A stretch of DNA of 64,000 nt from Mucilaginibacter rivuli (GTDB taxonomy: Bacteria; Bacteroidota; Bacteroidia; Sphingobacteriales; Sphingobacteriaceae). Below the pieces are notes generated by a model. The model had not been told where the DNA came from. It did not search any database and saw only the letters and a program-made list of their open reading frames with translations. The stretch is from the NCBI RefSeq assembly GCF_019391655.1, contig NZ_JAHXPQ010000002.1, positions 1-64,000 of the forward strand, in the 5' to 3' direction. This document shows positions 43,127 through 53,500 of the stretch, piece by piece; positions within the stretch are counted from its first letter, which is position 1; the number at the start of each line of letters is the position of its first letter. The translations under genes were made by a program, and so were the position numbers.

Positions 43127-45034
43127 TTATTTCTTTTTGGATTTTCTGTGAGTCTTCTGCGCCGCTTTCAACTCGGCCACACGCGCAAGCAACACAGCGA
43201 TCTCTTCTGTTTCCTGGAATTTCTCTTTCCACATCACCTGTAGTTTGATACGGATAATAGGCTCGCCGATTTGTGCGATGGTCTTTCTTATTTTCTCATC
43301 AGGTATTTTGATCCGTTTGTCATTGAGGTAACGAATGATCGAATCGATCTTAAGTTTGGCAAAATCGCCGATGATCGCACCTTCGACATAAAATGAATCC
43401 AAAAATAATTGATGAATATTGGCGCCAAAGGTCGGCAGCCGGTTATTTTCTTTTTCAAGAATGTTAGTTTCCGTTCGGCTGGTCTTATTTAAAAATATAA
43501 CATGTGGTTTTGTGAGGTCGGACGTTAAGAATGGTGCATTAGCGGTATAGATCAAGTGAATTTGGTGATCTTTAAATAAAGAAGATAGAAAATCCAGACT
43601 GTGTTTAAAAAATTGCTTTTGCCACTCAGGATGAAAACCCGCATCCCCTTCGTCAATCAGAATAACCAGGCTTTTCCGGAGCTGGTCGCTTCCGATCTGA
43701 TGTCGTTTCAAGTGAACGAACCTCGACATAAACGACAAAAACGATTGCTCTCCTGTACTCAATCCCCGCCACCGAAACTGGAGAAAAGGGCTAAATCCCT
43801 TAACTTTTAAATACAGATTAAAAAACCGGTCAACGATCTCATCGGCATCAACAGTAAGCGCAAAATCATACCGCATACCTAAAGGATTCTGCCCACTGTG
43901 AACAGTTATAAAATGCTGATCGACCAGCCCCTCAAATAAATTGATTATCCGGGGCGCCAAGTCCGACAATTCCATATACCGCTTATACGTGTAGGATTCA
44001 GGTTCGTTGAAAGCCCGAACTTCTTCGGTCCTTAATCGATTGAAAAAACGCAATACAAAGTCCCTAACGGTTTCATCATCCCCAATATTAAGCAGATGTG
44101 TGCTTTGAATATTGCTGCTATATTTTCGCTCGGTCAGGAAAAAATTAAGTAGCACCGCTTGGCAAAATAGATCAACACCCCTCCGCTCATCGTTTTCTTC
44201 CATTTTATCAACCAGCATTTTACTGTCGAATTTTTTAAGGAGTTCCTTGATATCCTGGTACTTTGGGTCCGTTGAGTAACTAAAATACTCCAGGTCCGTG
44301 GGGTCAATGAACATCGATAACGAATCGGGCCGGTTAAAGGGAAGCAGGTGCCTGTATTCTGAGATCAGGAATTGCACCGCCTTGCTAAGTTCATTACCGA
44401 TTAAGTACTCCAGATCTGTTGCCGACTGATTGGTCTTTTCGTTTTCATTGATCTCCGCCAGCGCAGCTCTTCTCGTTTCCTCGATCAGCGCGGTAGTAGA
44501 TAAATTATATAGTCCTTTCCAGTCAGTCGCTTCTTGCTTGAGGTCCAGGATGTAAGAGTAATAGATATAGTCCGCATCACCGAGCTTTGTTTCACTTCTC
44601 ATCGAACGGCTTTCCAAAACCGAATCCGAATAAGGTTGAACGATGAAATGATCCTTTAAGCCAGTGATCTCCAACTGCCAGTTCTCAGGGTAGGTGATGT
44701 AATTTTTGAGGTGACCGGGTTGCTCTTCGATCGAATAGATCACCAGATCACCGGCGAAACCGGCTTCCAGTCCTTCAGGAAGTTTCGCTTTGATGTATTC
44801 CAATATTGTAGATTTGCCTGCCCCATTTTTACCAATAATGCCTGTGACATTCGTTACATTAGGCTTTTCAAAGAAATCAGCTATAAAATCTTCATTCTTT
44901 TCAATATGCAAGTTCGCTTCTATCCCGAAAATGGTGTGGTTAATTTCAATGTGGAATTTATATTCGGCAGACAGATTAATACTTTTATCTTCAAAATATT
45001 TGAAGTTACTAATCCAAATGAAGTGTATTTGCAT
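43127..45034 (-). CDS. ptuA: AAA/ABC-type ATPase, Septu PtuA-like
   Basis: A 635-aa SMC/ABC-like ATPase. Walker A is GKNGAGKST (68-76), the signature LSTGEQS (425-431) and Walker B LVILIDEGDAGFHPEW (456-471), with a helical insert between. Septu pairs such an ATPase with an HNH nuclease; the order ATPase then nuclease in one operon fits. The insert contains no nuclease or TOPRIM motif, so it is not an OLD-type protein. It is the rightmost defence gene of the island. Confidence 0.75.
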   Translation of the reverse strand: MQIHFIWISNFKYFEDKSINLSAEYKFHIEINHTIFGIEANLHIEKNEDFIADFFEKPNVTNVTGIIGKNGAGKSTILEYIKAKLPEGLEAGFAGDLVIYSIEEQPGHLKNYITYPENWQLEITGLKDHFIVQPYSDSVLESRSMRSETKLGDADYIYYSYILDLKQEATDWKGLYNLSTTALIEETRRAALAEINENEKTNQSATDLEYLIGNELSKAVQFLISEYRHLLPFNRPDSLSMFIDPTDLEYFSYSTDPKYQDIKELLKKFDSKMLVDKMEENDERRGVDLFCQAVLLNFFLTERKYSSNIQSTHLLNIGDDETVRDFVLRFFNRLRTEEVRAFNEPESYTYKRYMELSDLAPRIINLFEGLVDQHFITVHSGQNPLGMRYDFALTVDADEIVDRFFNLYLKVKGFSPFLQFRWRGLSTGEQSFLSFMSRFVHLKRHQIGSDQLRKSLVILIDEGDAGFHPEWQKQFFKHSLDFLSSLFKDHQIHLIYTANAPFLTSDLTKPHVIFLNKTSRTETNILEKENNRLPTFGANIHQLFLDSFYVEGAIIGDFAKLKIDSIIRYLNDKRIKIPDEKIRKTIAQIGEPIIRIKLQVMWKEKFQETEEIAVLLARVAELKAAQKTHRKSKKK

Positions 45035-45255
45035 GAAAGGTGTGGGTGTAAGGTTTAACCAAATTTAACGTAATAGATCGTAGTAACCTAATGACCGTAT
45101 TGATTAACAACCTTACACATGATAATTTTAAGCGTTTCTAAATAAACATATATTGCAATGAAACTCAATGAAAATTTCGCCCCTTATGAAAGGCAGCCGA
45201 GGCCTTAGATCGTCCATCATAACTAATCAGCTTAGTGGTTTCATCAGAGCGCGCT

Positions 45256-45269
45256 AAATGTGCACATTT
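45256..45269. repeat. 14-bp palindrome in a gene-free stretch; possible right island end
   Basis: AAATGTGCACATTT is a perfect palindrome. Its first 11 nt match 14709-14719 exactly. The surrounding 45,035-45,401 gap contains no gene, no tRNA half and no clear copy of ACTGTTAATCAG, so the right boundary is only suggested. Confidence 0.35.
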
Positions 45270-45401
45270 TACCCGATGTTCAACACAACGTCGAGCCTTT
45301 GAATTACCATTTGTTCAGAGCATTCGAATCAGAGTCGGAGTGTTTACCGGCTTCATACTACTTTATTTATGTTTAATAATGCCTTAGATAATAAGTCTTA
45401 T

Positions 45402-46242
45402 TCAAAAGAAATTCATAAAATTTGGTTTAATTACAACACCTATTCTCATTTTGCTGACTTGCTTGTTATACTCCAAAAGATTTTCGCCATATCCATGAAA
45501 ACCCTGCAGCATCAGATATAGGTTGGATGTTTCTGAGGGTCGAAAAAATAATTGTGTTTCCACCGAGCCTTTCCAATCCCGGGAAGCGCCCTTTTTCAAG
45601 ATGATCTTGGCGTAAAGCCTCCTTGGTTTGAATATATACGTAAACCCTAAATCACCATAACCGATGTATTTGAAAAGATCCGGATTGTCTAATGTTGAAC
45701 CGAAAGGTATTACAGATTTTGCTTCTATGAGCAGCTTACGATTGAGCTCTGCAGACCAATTAAAAGACACAAAATTCCAGCTCCTGGAAGCAAGACTGTC
45801 TTTCCCGTTTGATTCGTGTTCTATTATTAAGGAATAATAACCCAGTCTTCCTTTTTTATTCATGTAAGGTTTTATCAACCCAAGCCCCGGATTAAAGTTG
45901 ATGTCGTCAAATGGGCTCGAATCCCGATATATATCCCAAAAGGACTTTTGAGTATAAGTGATAAAACAATATATATTGTCAAATACTGGTTTATTTGACA
46001 ACCGATATTTCATGCTTATTTGAAATTTAGCATCTGAATTATTCTTAGATGGCGACTCTCCAAGCGTTGTTCCGGTTATCAAGTAAATTGTCCTTATACG
46101 TGCTGAAATTAGGCTGGCTTAAAAATATCTTGGTAGCGGTAGACTTATTTATTGAATCATTAGTCTGTGCATTCAAGGCGAATGTAAAACAATTGAGCAG
46201 GAGAATTACAAAAAACACCGACTTGTAAAAAGTTCCGCCCAT
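45402..46242 (-). pseudogene. pldA: Outer-membrane phospholipase A, frameshifted
   Basis: The gene starts with a signal peptide (MGGTFYKSVFFVILLLNCF, from 46242) and SQPNFSTYKDN. It continues in another frame as LITGTTLGESPSKNN and a barrel containing IEHESNG-KDS, the OMPLA active-site motif with His and Ser. The frames meet at a TTT run (46085-46087 on the + strand); removing one base restores YKDNYLITG. OMPLA hydrolyses phospholipids in the outer membrane. The two parts together match the normal length, so this is a single-base lesion, either a recent mutation or a sequencing error. Confidence 0.78.
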
Positions 46243-46386
46243 TTTATCATTTAACTTAGCGAAAAAAAATTCTGGACTATCATTGTGATTTACGAAATCA
46301 ATAAGCGTATCCCACAATATGCTGATTTGACTACTCTTTCTTTAGCGTTTTCAAACCTTTAATCCAAACAATGCTTCCTTTGTTGA

Positions 46387-47184
46387 TTATTTAATAACGA
46401 TGTTTCTTATAACGGATGTATGCGCAGAAAAATAGCCTAAGGCACCATTGCTGATATTGCTCGGCGGGTTTGCCGGGGTGACGCTGCCGCCGGGTCCGCT
46501 ACTGCCTGAAATCTGGATCAAACCGGTGTAATAACTATAGATATCCTGGTCTATACATTGCATTTCAATATGAACCATATCATTAATGTTCACTTTCTTA
46601 TCATCGTCCGAAGGGGTCATTAACTCCCTTTGATTGACTACTCCATTGTTTATATTATCCGAAAACGCTTGGAGGGTTTTGTCTTTGCGTGCATTTACAG
46701 ACAGAATGAATAGATAGCGGTTGCCCAGCGGTGCCGGATCAGTAAATATGGGTAGGATATTATAGTTAACCTTGCCTCCGATTGAAAATGAGCGCTGTAC
46801 CAAGCTATCCAATGCAACCGTTTGTGGCATGGTGCTTTTGGCGGTGTAAATCAGGCCTTGAGCCAGTATGCGTAAATTGTAAGTTCTACCAGGCATGGAA
46901 ACGAGACGGGTTGTTTTATAATTTCCATCCGCTACATATCGCAAGGTGTCAATCTGCCCTGTGTTGTCACTAATTATTACGATTGCGTTAGTAATTGGTG
47001 GGTACTGGTTTGTCTCCGTAAAGGCCACCGATTTCGTAATCCGTACATAGTACGGACCTGGCTGGTTTGTAACATTTCCTTCGATGACAATGTTACCGCT
47101 CTTGTTATCCAGATCTAGGTGTATCTCTTTTGTGCAGCTGGCAAAAAGAAGAAGTGAGGCGATTATAAAAAGGAATTGTTTCAT
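46387..47184 (-). CDS. DUF4249 lipoprotein, partner of TonB-dependent receptor
   Basis: A 265-aa lipoprotein (lipobox FASC, Cys at residue 17) of the DUF4249 family. The N-terminal IVIEGNVTNQPGPYYVRIT and the following NAIVIISDNTG are the family hallmarks. It begins 2 nt after the receptor gene stop. DUF4249 genes almost always follow a TonB-dependent receptor in Bacteroidetes and are thought to be surface lipoproteins aiding uptake. The substrate is unknown. Confidence 0.87.
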   Translation of the reverse strand: MKQFLFIIASLLLFASCTKEIHLDLDNKSGNIVIEGNVTNQPGPYYVRITKSVAFTETNQYPPITNAIVIISDNTGQIDTLRYVADGNYKTTRLVSMPGRTYNLRILAQGLIYTAKSTMPQTVALDSLVQRSFSIGGKVNYNILPIFTDPAPLGNRYLFILSVNARKDKTLQAFSDNINNGVVNQRELMTPSDDDKKVNINDMVHIEMQCIDQDIYSYYTGLIQISGSSGPGGSVTPANPPSNISNGALGYFSAHTSVIRNIVIK

Positions 47185-47186
47185 TA

Positions 47187-49508
47187 TTAAAATTTGAAAT
47201 TGTAAGTTATGTTAGGTACCCAACGGAAAAGCGATGTTTGTATGGCACGGGTGGTACCCGGCTTGTCTGTATTGTCTTCAAACGTAATCGTATAAGCATT
47301 TTGACGCCCATAAACATTGTAGACACCAAATGTCCAGGATCCATGGAGGCGTTTTAACTTATTTGGTTCATACGTGGCACTCAAATCCATGCGATGGTAT
47401 GCAGGCATACGGTCAGCATTGCGGTTACTGTATTGGAATATGGTTTGCCCGTTTAGTTCATACTTGCCTGTAGGGAACGTGACCGCATTACCGGTGCTAT
47501 AGAGGAATAGCCCGGATAAAGACCATTTGGGATTAAACTGATAGGTAGCAACAACACTAATATCATGCGTTTTGTCAAGCCTGGCATTATACCATTGATT
47601 GTTATTGATGCCATCAATCTTTCGTTCTGTTTTTGACAAGGTGTAAGAAATCCAGCCCGTTAGTCTACCGCTTTTTTTCTTCGCTATCAATTCCAGGCCG
47701 TAAGCTCTTCCTTTACCAAAAAGCAATTCACTTTCGATATCTTTCCCAGCGTCAAATGTGATTTCTGCGCCGTTTTTATAATCGATTTGATTGAGCATAT
47801 TCTTGTAATAGCCTTCTACATTTACCTCATAATTATTGTCGGCGAAGTTCCTGCTGTAACCAATGCTTATTTGATCAGCTATTTCCGGCTTTACGGTATA
47901 GCTGCTGCCTATCCATTGGTCTGTTGGACTACCGCTACTACTGTTACTTAATAAATGGAGGTTTTGCGTGTTGCGGGAATAACCTGCTTTTAGGCTGCTG
48001 TATTCGTTAATGCGATAATTAGCCGTTATTCGCGGTTCAAGGTTTAAATATGTTTTACCAAAAGCACCTTTGCCAAGAGCTACGCTATCTGTAAGCACAC
48101 CATTGTTATAAATATTATAGGTATTGCCTCCCAATATGGTAAAGCCGGAAAGCCTTAGCCCGTAATTGACAGTCAATCTATCTGTAGCTTTGTAATCATC
48201 ATTGATATAAACCGCATTTTCCCAGGAGTACTTTGAGTCTTTCGGGAAGCTGCTCGTGGCGGTACCGGAGGCCCTGCTTGGTGTAATGGTGTGATAGATA
48301 GATTGTAAACCAAACCGAACAGCGTGTTTATTGCCTGCAAACCAGGAAAAATCCTGTTTTAGATTCCAGTCCTGAATTTTGGAGTTGAGGCCGAAATCAC
48401 TGCCACCACTTTTGAAATTCAGTTTATAATCATAATTGCTGTATATAAACGAAGTATTGGAAAATAATTGACTATTGATAATGCTGTTCCACCTTAACGT
48501 GGCCGTTGTATTTCCCCAATCTGTGCCGAAAGTATTGCCGAATCCCAATACATCACGTCCGAAGTAACCCGACAGATAAATTCGATTGTTTTCATTGATC
48601 TGGTAATTTGCTTTTGCGTTGAGGTCGTAAAAGTATAGCTTACTATCCTTGAAAGAGTCACTCGCCTTTAAGAATAAATCGGCATAGGTTCTTCTTCCCG
48701 ATATAATGAATGATGACTTGTCTTTCTGAATCGGACCTTCAACACTCAACCTGCTGCTGATAAGCCCGATGCCCCCTGTGACATTGTAGTCCTGATTGTT
48801 TCCATCCTTCATCTTAATATCCATAACAGACGAAAGGCGCCCACCATACTGAGAAGGGCTGTTGCCTTTGATGAGACTGGCATCTTTTAAGGCATCGCTA
48901 TTGAACGTGCTGAAAAAGCCAAGCAGATGCGAAGCGTTGTATACAGGCGCTTCATCCAATAAAATCAAATTCTGATCCGTTGCCCCGCCGCGCACACTGA
49001 ATCCACTGCTTCCTTCACCACTACTTTTTACCCCTGGCAACAGTTGAATCGTTTTCAATACATCCTTTTCACCAAATAATACCGGCAACTTTTCTATACT
49101 CTTGATGTTTAGGGTTTCAGTACCCATTTGAGCGGTAGAAAGATTTTTGTCCTTTTTACCAGAAGAAACCACCACTTCCTTTAAGTTAGTGCCTTTGTCC
49201 GAAGTCTGCTCGAGTGACAAATCAAGTTTCACGTTTTTGTCCAGCTGAACAGCTTGTCGCTGTTCCTCATATCCGACATAGCTTACTATTATCGTATAGT
49301 TGCCTTTGGGTAATGCTATGGAATAGAAACCGTATTCATTCGCTGAAGTCCCAATGCCTGGTTTTTCAGCTATTTTGACGGTAACCCCTATAAGCAATTC
49401 ACCGTTTTTCTTGTCTTTGATTGTTCCACTTACGGTGTACTTGACCTGTGCGAATACGAGGCTGGGAAACATTAATAGTATCACCAGGCTTTTTATAACT
49501 TTATTCAT
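47187..49508 (-). CDS. TonB-dependent receptor with carboxypeptidase-regulatory-like domain
   Basis: A 773-aa outer-membrane receptor. Parts in order: a signal peptide; a CarboxypepD_reg-like domain (VSGTIKDKKNGELLIGVTV ... NEYGFYSIALPKGNYTIIV, about 28-105); a plug (LLPGVKSSGEGSSGFSVRGG ... NLILLDEAPVYNASHLLG, about 150-250); then a 22-strand-type barrel to a C-terminal Phe (ITYNFKF). It imports a substrate using TonB energy. It is the first gene of a pair with the DUF4249 lipoprotein. The 235-bp region upstream is AT-rich and holds its promoter. Confidence 0.9.
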   Translation of the reverse strand: MNKVIKSLVILLMFPSLVFAQVKYTVSGTIKDKKNGELLIGVTVKIAEKPGIGTSANEYGFYSIALPKGNYTIIVSYVGYEEQRQAVQLDKNVKLDLSLEQTSDKGTNLKEVVVSSGKKDKNLSTAQMGTETLNIKSIEKLPVLFGEKDVLKTIQLLPGVKSSGEGSSGFSVRGGATDQNLILLDEAPVYNASHLLGFFSTFNSDALKDASLIKGNSPSQYGGRLSSVMDIKMKDGNNQDYNVTGGIGLISSRLSVEGPIQKDKSSFIISGRRTYADLFLKASDSFKDSKLYFYDLNAKANYQINENNRIYLSGYFGRDVLGFGNTFGTDWGNTTATLRWNSIINSQLFSNTSFIYSNYDYKLNFKSGGSDFGLNSKIQDWNLKQDFSWFAGNKHAVRFGLQSIYHTITPSRASGTATSSFPKDSKYSWENAVYINDDYKATDRLTVNYGLRLSGFTILGGNTYNIYNNGVLTDSVALGKGAFGKTYLNLEPRITANYRINEYSSLKAGYSRNTQNLHLLSNSSSGSPTDQWIGSSYTVKPEIADQISIGYSRNFADNNYEVNVEGYYKNMLNQIDYKNGAEITFDAGKDIESELLFGKGRAYGLELIAKKKSGRLTGWISYTLSKTERKIDGINNNQWYNARLDKTHDISVVATYQFNPKWSLSGLFLYSTGNAVTFPTGKYELNGQTIFQYSNRNADRMPAYHRMDLSATYEPNKLKRLHGSWTFGVYNVYGRQNAYTITFEDNTDKPGTTRAIQTSLFRWVPNITYNFKF

Positions 49509-49743
49509 AATTGCTTATCGTGTTGAGTTTGACAAATATGATGTGTTAGCGGGCAAGTCAAAACTTATTGAGAAGAAGGGGTATTATTCAGCGAAGAATG
49601 ACCCCATACCTATTGGAAAATGTTTATGCCTGGTATAATTGATACACTATTTGACTGTAACTTAAAATATGCAGTTATTAGTTTAACAGTCATTTTAACA
49701 CATTTGGTGTGATTTTTTTGTCTTTCAATAACTGCAGATGCGG

Positions 49744-50454
49744 TTAGATCTTTTTTAGCTTTATAGACTTAACTACGTATTCCTGTAGTATGTACTCAAC
49801 TTCATCGGGGGAGTCCGTAAAAAAAAGATGGGACGGTTCACTTATTTCCAGTGTGCCGGCAGTATGCATAGCCTCAATTTGCTTTCTAATGGGTGTATAA
49901 AACTCTTTGCCAAATACAATAACCGGAAAGGGCTGTAATTTTGCGGCTTTGATAAGGCTGAGCACTTCAAAAAGTTCATCCAATGTATCTAAACTACCCG
50001 GCATAACAATACAAGCGTATGAGTACTTTATCAACAGGGTTTTGCGTACAAAAAAATAAGGAATATTCACTTCCAAGTGCAGGTACGGATTGTGGGGCTG
50101 TTGATGAGTGTCCTGTATGTTACAACTTATACTATAGCCGCCGGCATTGTATGCGCCTTTGTTAACTGCGGCCATTAATCCTGAACCGTTGCTCGTGATT
50201 GTCGTCAACCCCATATTGGCAATAATTGCTCCGATTCCCTCTGCGTATTTATCATTGTGATTTGCATCTTGCTGATAACCTGCGGAACCAACCACACACA
50301 CACAGGGCCCACAAAAATGTAATGCCCTGAGCGCTTTCAAAAAATTGAGCATTGCTTTAAAGCAGAATGCAAGATTATCCCATATTTTGCCAGGCCCCAT
50401 CAAAAAATGGGATAAACTATCAGGTGTTGTGTGCTTATTTTTTCTCGTCATCAT
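49744..50454 (-). CDS. LOG-family Rossmann protein with altered motif
   Basis: A 236-aa member of the LOG/TIGR00730 group, whose active members hydrolyse nucleoside 5'-monophosphates at the base. VGSAG, TSNGSGLMAAVNKGAYNAGG and VRKTLLIKYS are recognisable. The catalytic PGGxGTxxE motif reads PGSLDTLDE here, losing two of the three glycines while keeping the Glu, so the activity is uncertain. It lies behind the RND pump gene in the same direction (72-bp gap). Confidence 0.78.
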   Translation of the reverse strand: MMTRKNKHTTPDSLSHFLMGPGKIWDNLAFCFKAMLNFLKALRALHFCGPCVCVVGSAGYQQDANHNDKYAEGIGAIIANMGLTTITSNGSGLMAAVNKGAYNAGGYSISCNIQDTHQQPHNPYLHLEVNIPYFFVRKTLLIKYSYACIVMPGSLDTLDELFEVLSLIKAAKLQPFPVIVFGKEFYTPIRKQIEAMHTAGTLEISEPSHLFFTDSPDEVEYILQEYVVKSIKLKKI

Positions 50455-50526
50455 TGGCCTGTTAACTTCAAAACATTACACAACATCGAGTGTGAGTTCC
50501 AACGGAGTGTGGCGCACCATTCCGAT

Positions 50527-53500
50527 CTATAATGCCGATTGTCGTGGTGTTATAGATTTACCGGAGTTGGGGAACACTTTGGCTGTGATTTCGTTTGAAG
50601 GTTTTTTTGCCCTCCATTTGTCACGTATCCTATCCACGCAGTAGTAAACGATCGGCACGATAAAAACCGTGAGACATAAGCTCGTCGTCAGGCCGCCAAT
50701 CAATACCCATGCAAGTCCATTTTTCCATTCACTGCCAGCGGCAGTGCTGGTAGCGATAGGAATCATACCTATAATCATGGTGAGTGTAGTCATCAATATA
50801 GGACGTAGCCTTGTTGTTCCTGCGCTGATCAATGCTGTCCAGGTACTATCGCCTTGTTCTTTACGGTGATTGGCAAAATCAACAATCAGGATAGCATTTT
50901 TAGATACCAGTCCCAAAAGCATAATCATACCCAGTATCGCAAAAATGCTCAGCGATGATTTTGTGAGTGCCAGTGCGAGGAATACCCCAACAAAAGCCAC
51001 CGGAATAGCAAATAAAACCACAAAAGGATAAATAAAGTTATTGTACAGCGCAACCATGACCAGGTACATTAATATTAATGCTGCCACAATAGCACCTGCT
51101 AATGAACCGAAAGAGTCTGACTGGCGTTCAGCATCTCCGGTCCACCGCAGGTCAATGCCAGCAGGCAATGGTTTCTGTTTAAGTGATTGATTGACCCTAT
51201 CGACAAATTCTCCTGATGTTATGCCTAGAATATTACTTTTTACGGTTACCGAAGCACGCCTGTCCTTACGTTCCAGTACGCTCGGACCGCTGCTTTGATC
51301 GACTGCAGCAAATTGGGATAGCTTAATAGGCTGCCCTGAGTTATTCATGAACGAAATATTTTTCACATCCTCTACATCGTGTTTGTCGAAATCATCAAAT
51401 TTCACCCTGATATCATATTCATTGTTCCCAACACGGTATTTAGCATCATTGTTCCCGGCGTATGCATTCTGCAGCGTAACACCGACGCTATATATATTTA
51501 GGCCCAACTGACCCATTTTTTCACGATCGATATTGACTTCGACTTCCGGGTTTCCGATTTCTACGCTCAAACTGGTATTTATCGCGCCCGGCATCGCAGC
51601 AATGCGCTCCTTAAGCTCAGTGGCCGCTGCCATCAATTGTTCATTATTTTCTCCGTTCAAAACAATTTGGATCGGTTCACCGCCATTGACCATGCTCACC
51701 ATACTTGGTTTTACTTTTACACCGGGAAACTGGCGGGATATTTCCTTACTTTTCACTAACATCAGTTGCTCCGTAGACGGAGATCTTTGTTTTTTGTCAA
51801 TTAAGGTAATTGTTAGTTCTGTTTTATAGTCAGAACCTACGCCAGCTACCAGGGATGAAGTGCTACTTCCCGCAACGTTGCTGAAGACCGTCACGACGTC
51901 CAGTTGCTTCCGTAAATAGTTTTCAATTTCTATGCTACGCAGGTTGTTTTGTTTTACGGTCAGGCTCTTATCATATTCCAATGCAAGCCGGAATTGTCCC
52001 TTGTCGGTCTCGGCAACAAATTCGCTTCCAATTACCCCCATGCTCATCACCACGGCTACCACACCAAAAAGTGCGACGATGATACCCGCCATTATCAGTT
52101 TATGTTTCAAAGACCATTTAAGTGCGCCCTCATACCATTTTGTCAATGCACCCAGCATTTGCTCGAACCATACCAGCGGTTTGTGAAAAAGATTCTGGTT
52201 ATTCAGTACTGTAATTTTTCCAAAACGGGAGGCTAACCAGGGGGTAAGGGTATAGCATACAAACAAACTCATCAACGTTGCTACCACAATCGTTAGTGAA
52301 TACTGGCGGAGCAAATCCCCAATTGTATTTTGTATGAGACACAGCGGGCCAAATACGACCACATCTACCGTAGTTATCGCCAAGGCAGAAAAACCAATCT
52401 CGTTTCGTCCGTCAAGTGCTGCTGTCCGCTTGTCTTTGCCCATGAGCAAATGCCGGTGAATGTTCTCCAGGATTACAATACTGTCATCCACTAAAATTCC
52501 GATTACCAGTGACAGTGCAAGCAAGCTCATCAGGTTTAGGGAAAAACCAAATAAATACATTGCGATAAAAGTAGAGATCAATGAAGTGGGAATCGCGATC
52601 AATACGATCAGCGAGTCCCGCAAACTATGCAGGAACAACAGCATAATAACGGCAACCAGGATAATGGCTATTATCAGGTCGTGCATTACTCCGTTCGCTG
52701 AGTCAAGTGTGTAATCGGCAGAATCGTCTGCAATAATAAACTTGATATCGCTGTTCGTGAATTTTTTCTCTATGTCGCTGATCTTTGCTTTGACCTGTTT
52801 ACTGATCTCCACAGCATTGGCGTCGCCCTGCTTTTTAATCATCAGGCCGATTGCCGTTTGTCCATTGTATCTGAAAACCGAGGACGGCTCTTTTGTTACA
52901 TCGGCAACTGTGGCGACATCGCTTAATTTTACGGGGCTTCCGGATGCGGGCAAAGCAACGGTAAGATCATTCAATTGCGAAATTGAGGTAAATTTGCCGG
53001 CAAGGCGTACTGTCATTTGTCCGGTGCTTTCTGATTTTACTTTACCTGCAGGAAATTCTACGTTCGCGTTATTGATAGCCTGTGTAACATTGAGAATAGA
53101 AATTCCGTAATAATCCAATTTATCCTTAACGACATTTACCTGTATTTCTCTTTCCTGTCCCCCCACCAGATTAATTTCGCCGACACCGGCAATTTGCTGC
53201 AACTGCGGGTTGATCTCGTTTTTGATGACATCATAAAAGTCACTGTTGCTGAGTTTTGAAGTTGCGGCCAATTGCATAATTGGCGCATCACTCGGCGTAA
53301 CTTTCGAAATACCGGGCGATTTTACATCGGTTGGAAGACCACTTAAAATGTTGTTGATTTTCCTTTGTACCTCCTGCTCTTTGCTATTAATATCGGTTCC
53401 GACACTAAACTCAGCAGTGATAATGGAATTACCTTCCATAGACTGTGATGATATTGATTTAATACCATCCACACCGCTGAGGACATCTTCCATTTTCTTT

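Larger units (their letters stand above)
11977..45401. mobile_element. Composite mobilizable defence island
   Basis: This segment holds an excisionase-like gene, a tyrosine recombinase, a truncated tRNA-Asn, a mobilization block (coupling protein, relaxase, accessory protein, primase) and at least five groups of defence-type genes, between chromosomal genes on both sides. The left limit is set by the end of mnmE and the shared 12-bp core. The right limit is uncertain and taken as the gene-free stretch 45,035-45,401, where an 11-bp string (AAATGTGCACA) seen near the tRNA fragment recurs. No secretion-channel genes are seen, so transfer would need a helper. It could be two elements in tandem rather than one. 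Confidence 0.6.

Noticed and set aside
43125-43232. Upstream start for the HNH nuclease
   Set aside because: The extension lies entirely inside the ATPase gene in another frame and is Cys/Arg-rich without structure; the ATG 2 nt after the ATPase stop fits better.
45218-45235. Right-end copy of the recombination core (taactaatcag)
   Set aside because: Only the last seven bases match ACTGTTAATCAG; this is too weak to call an attR.
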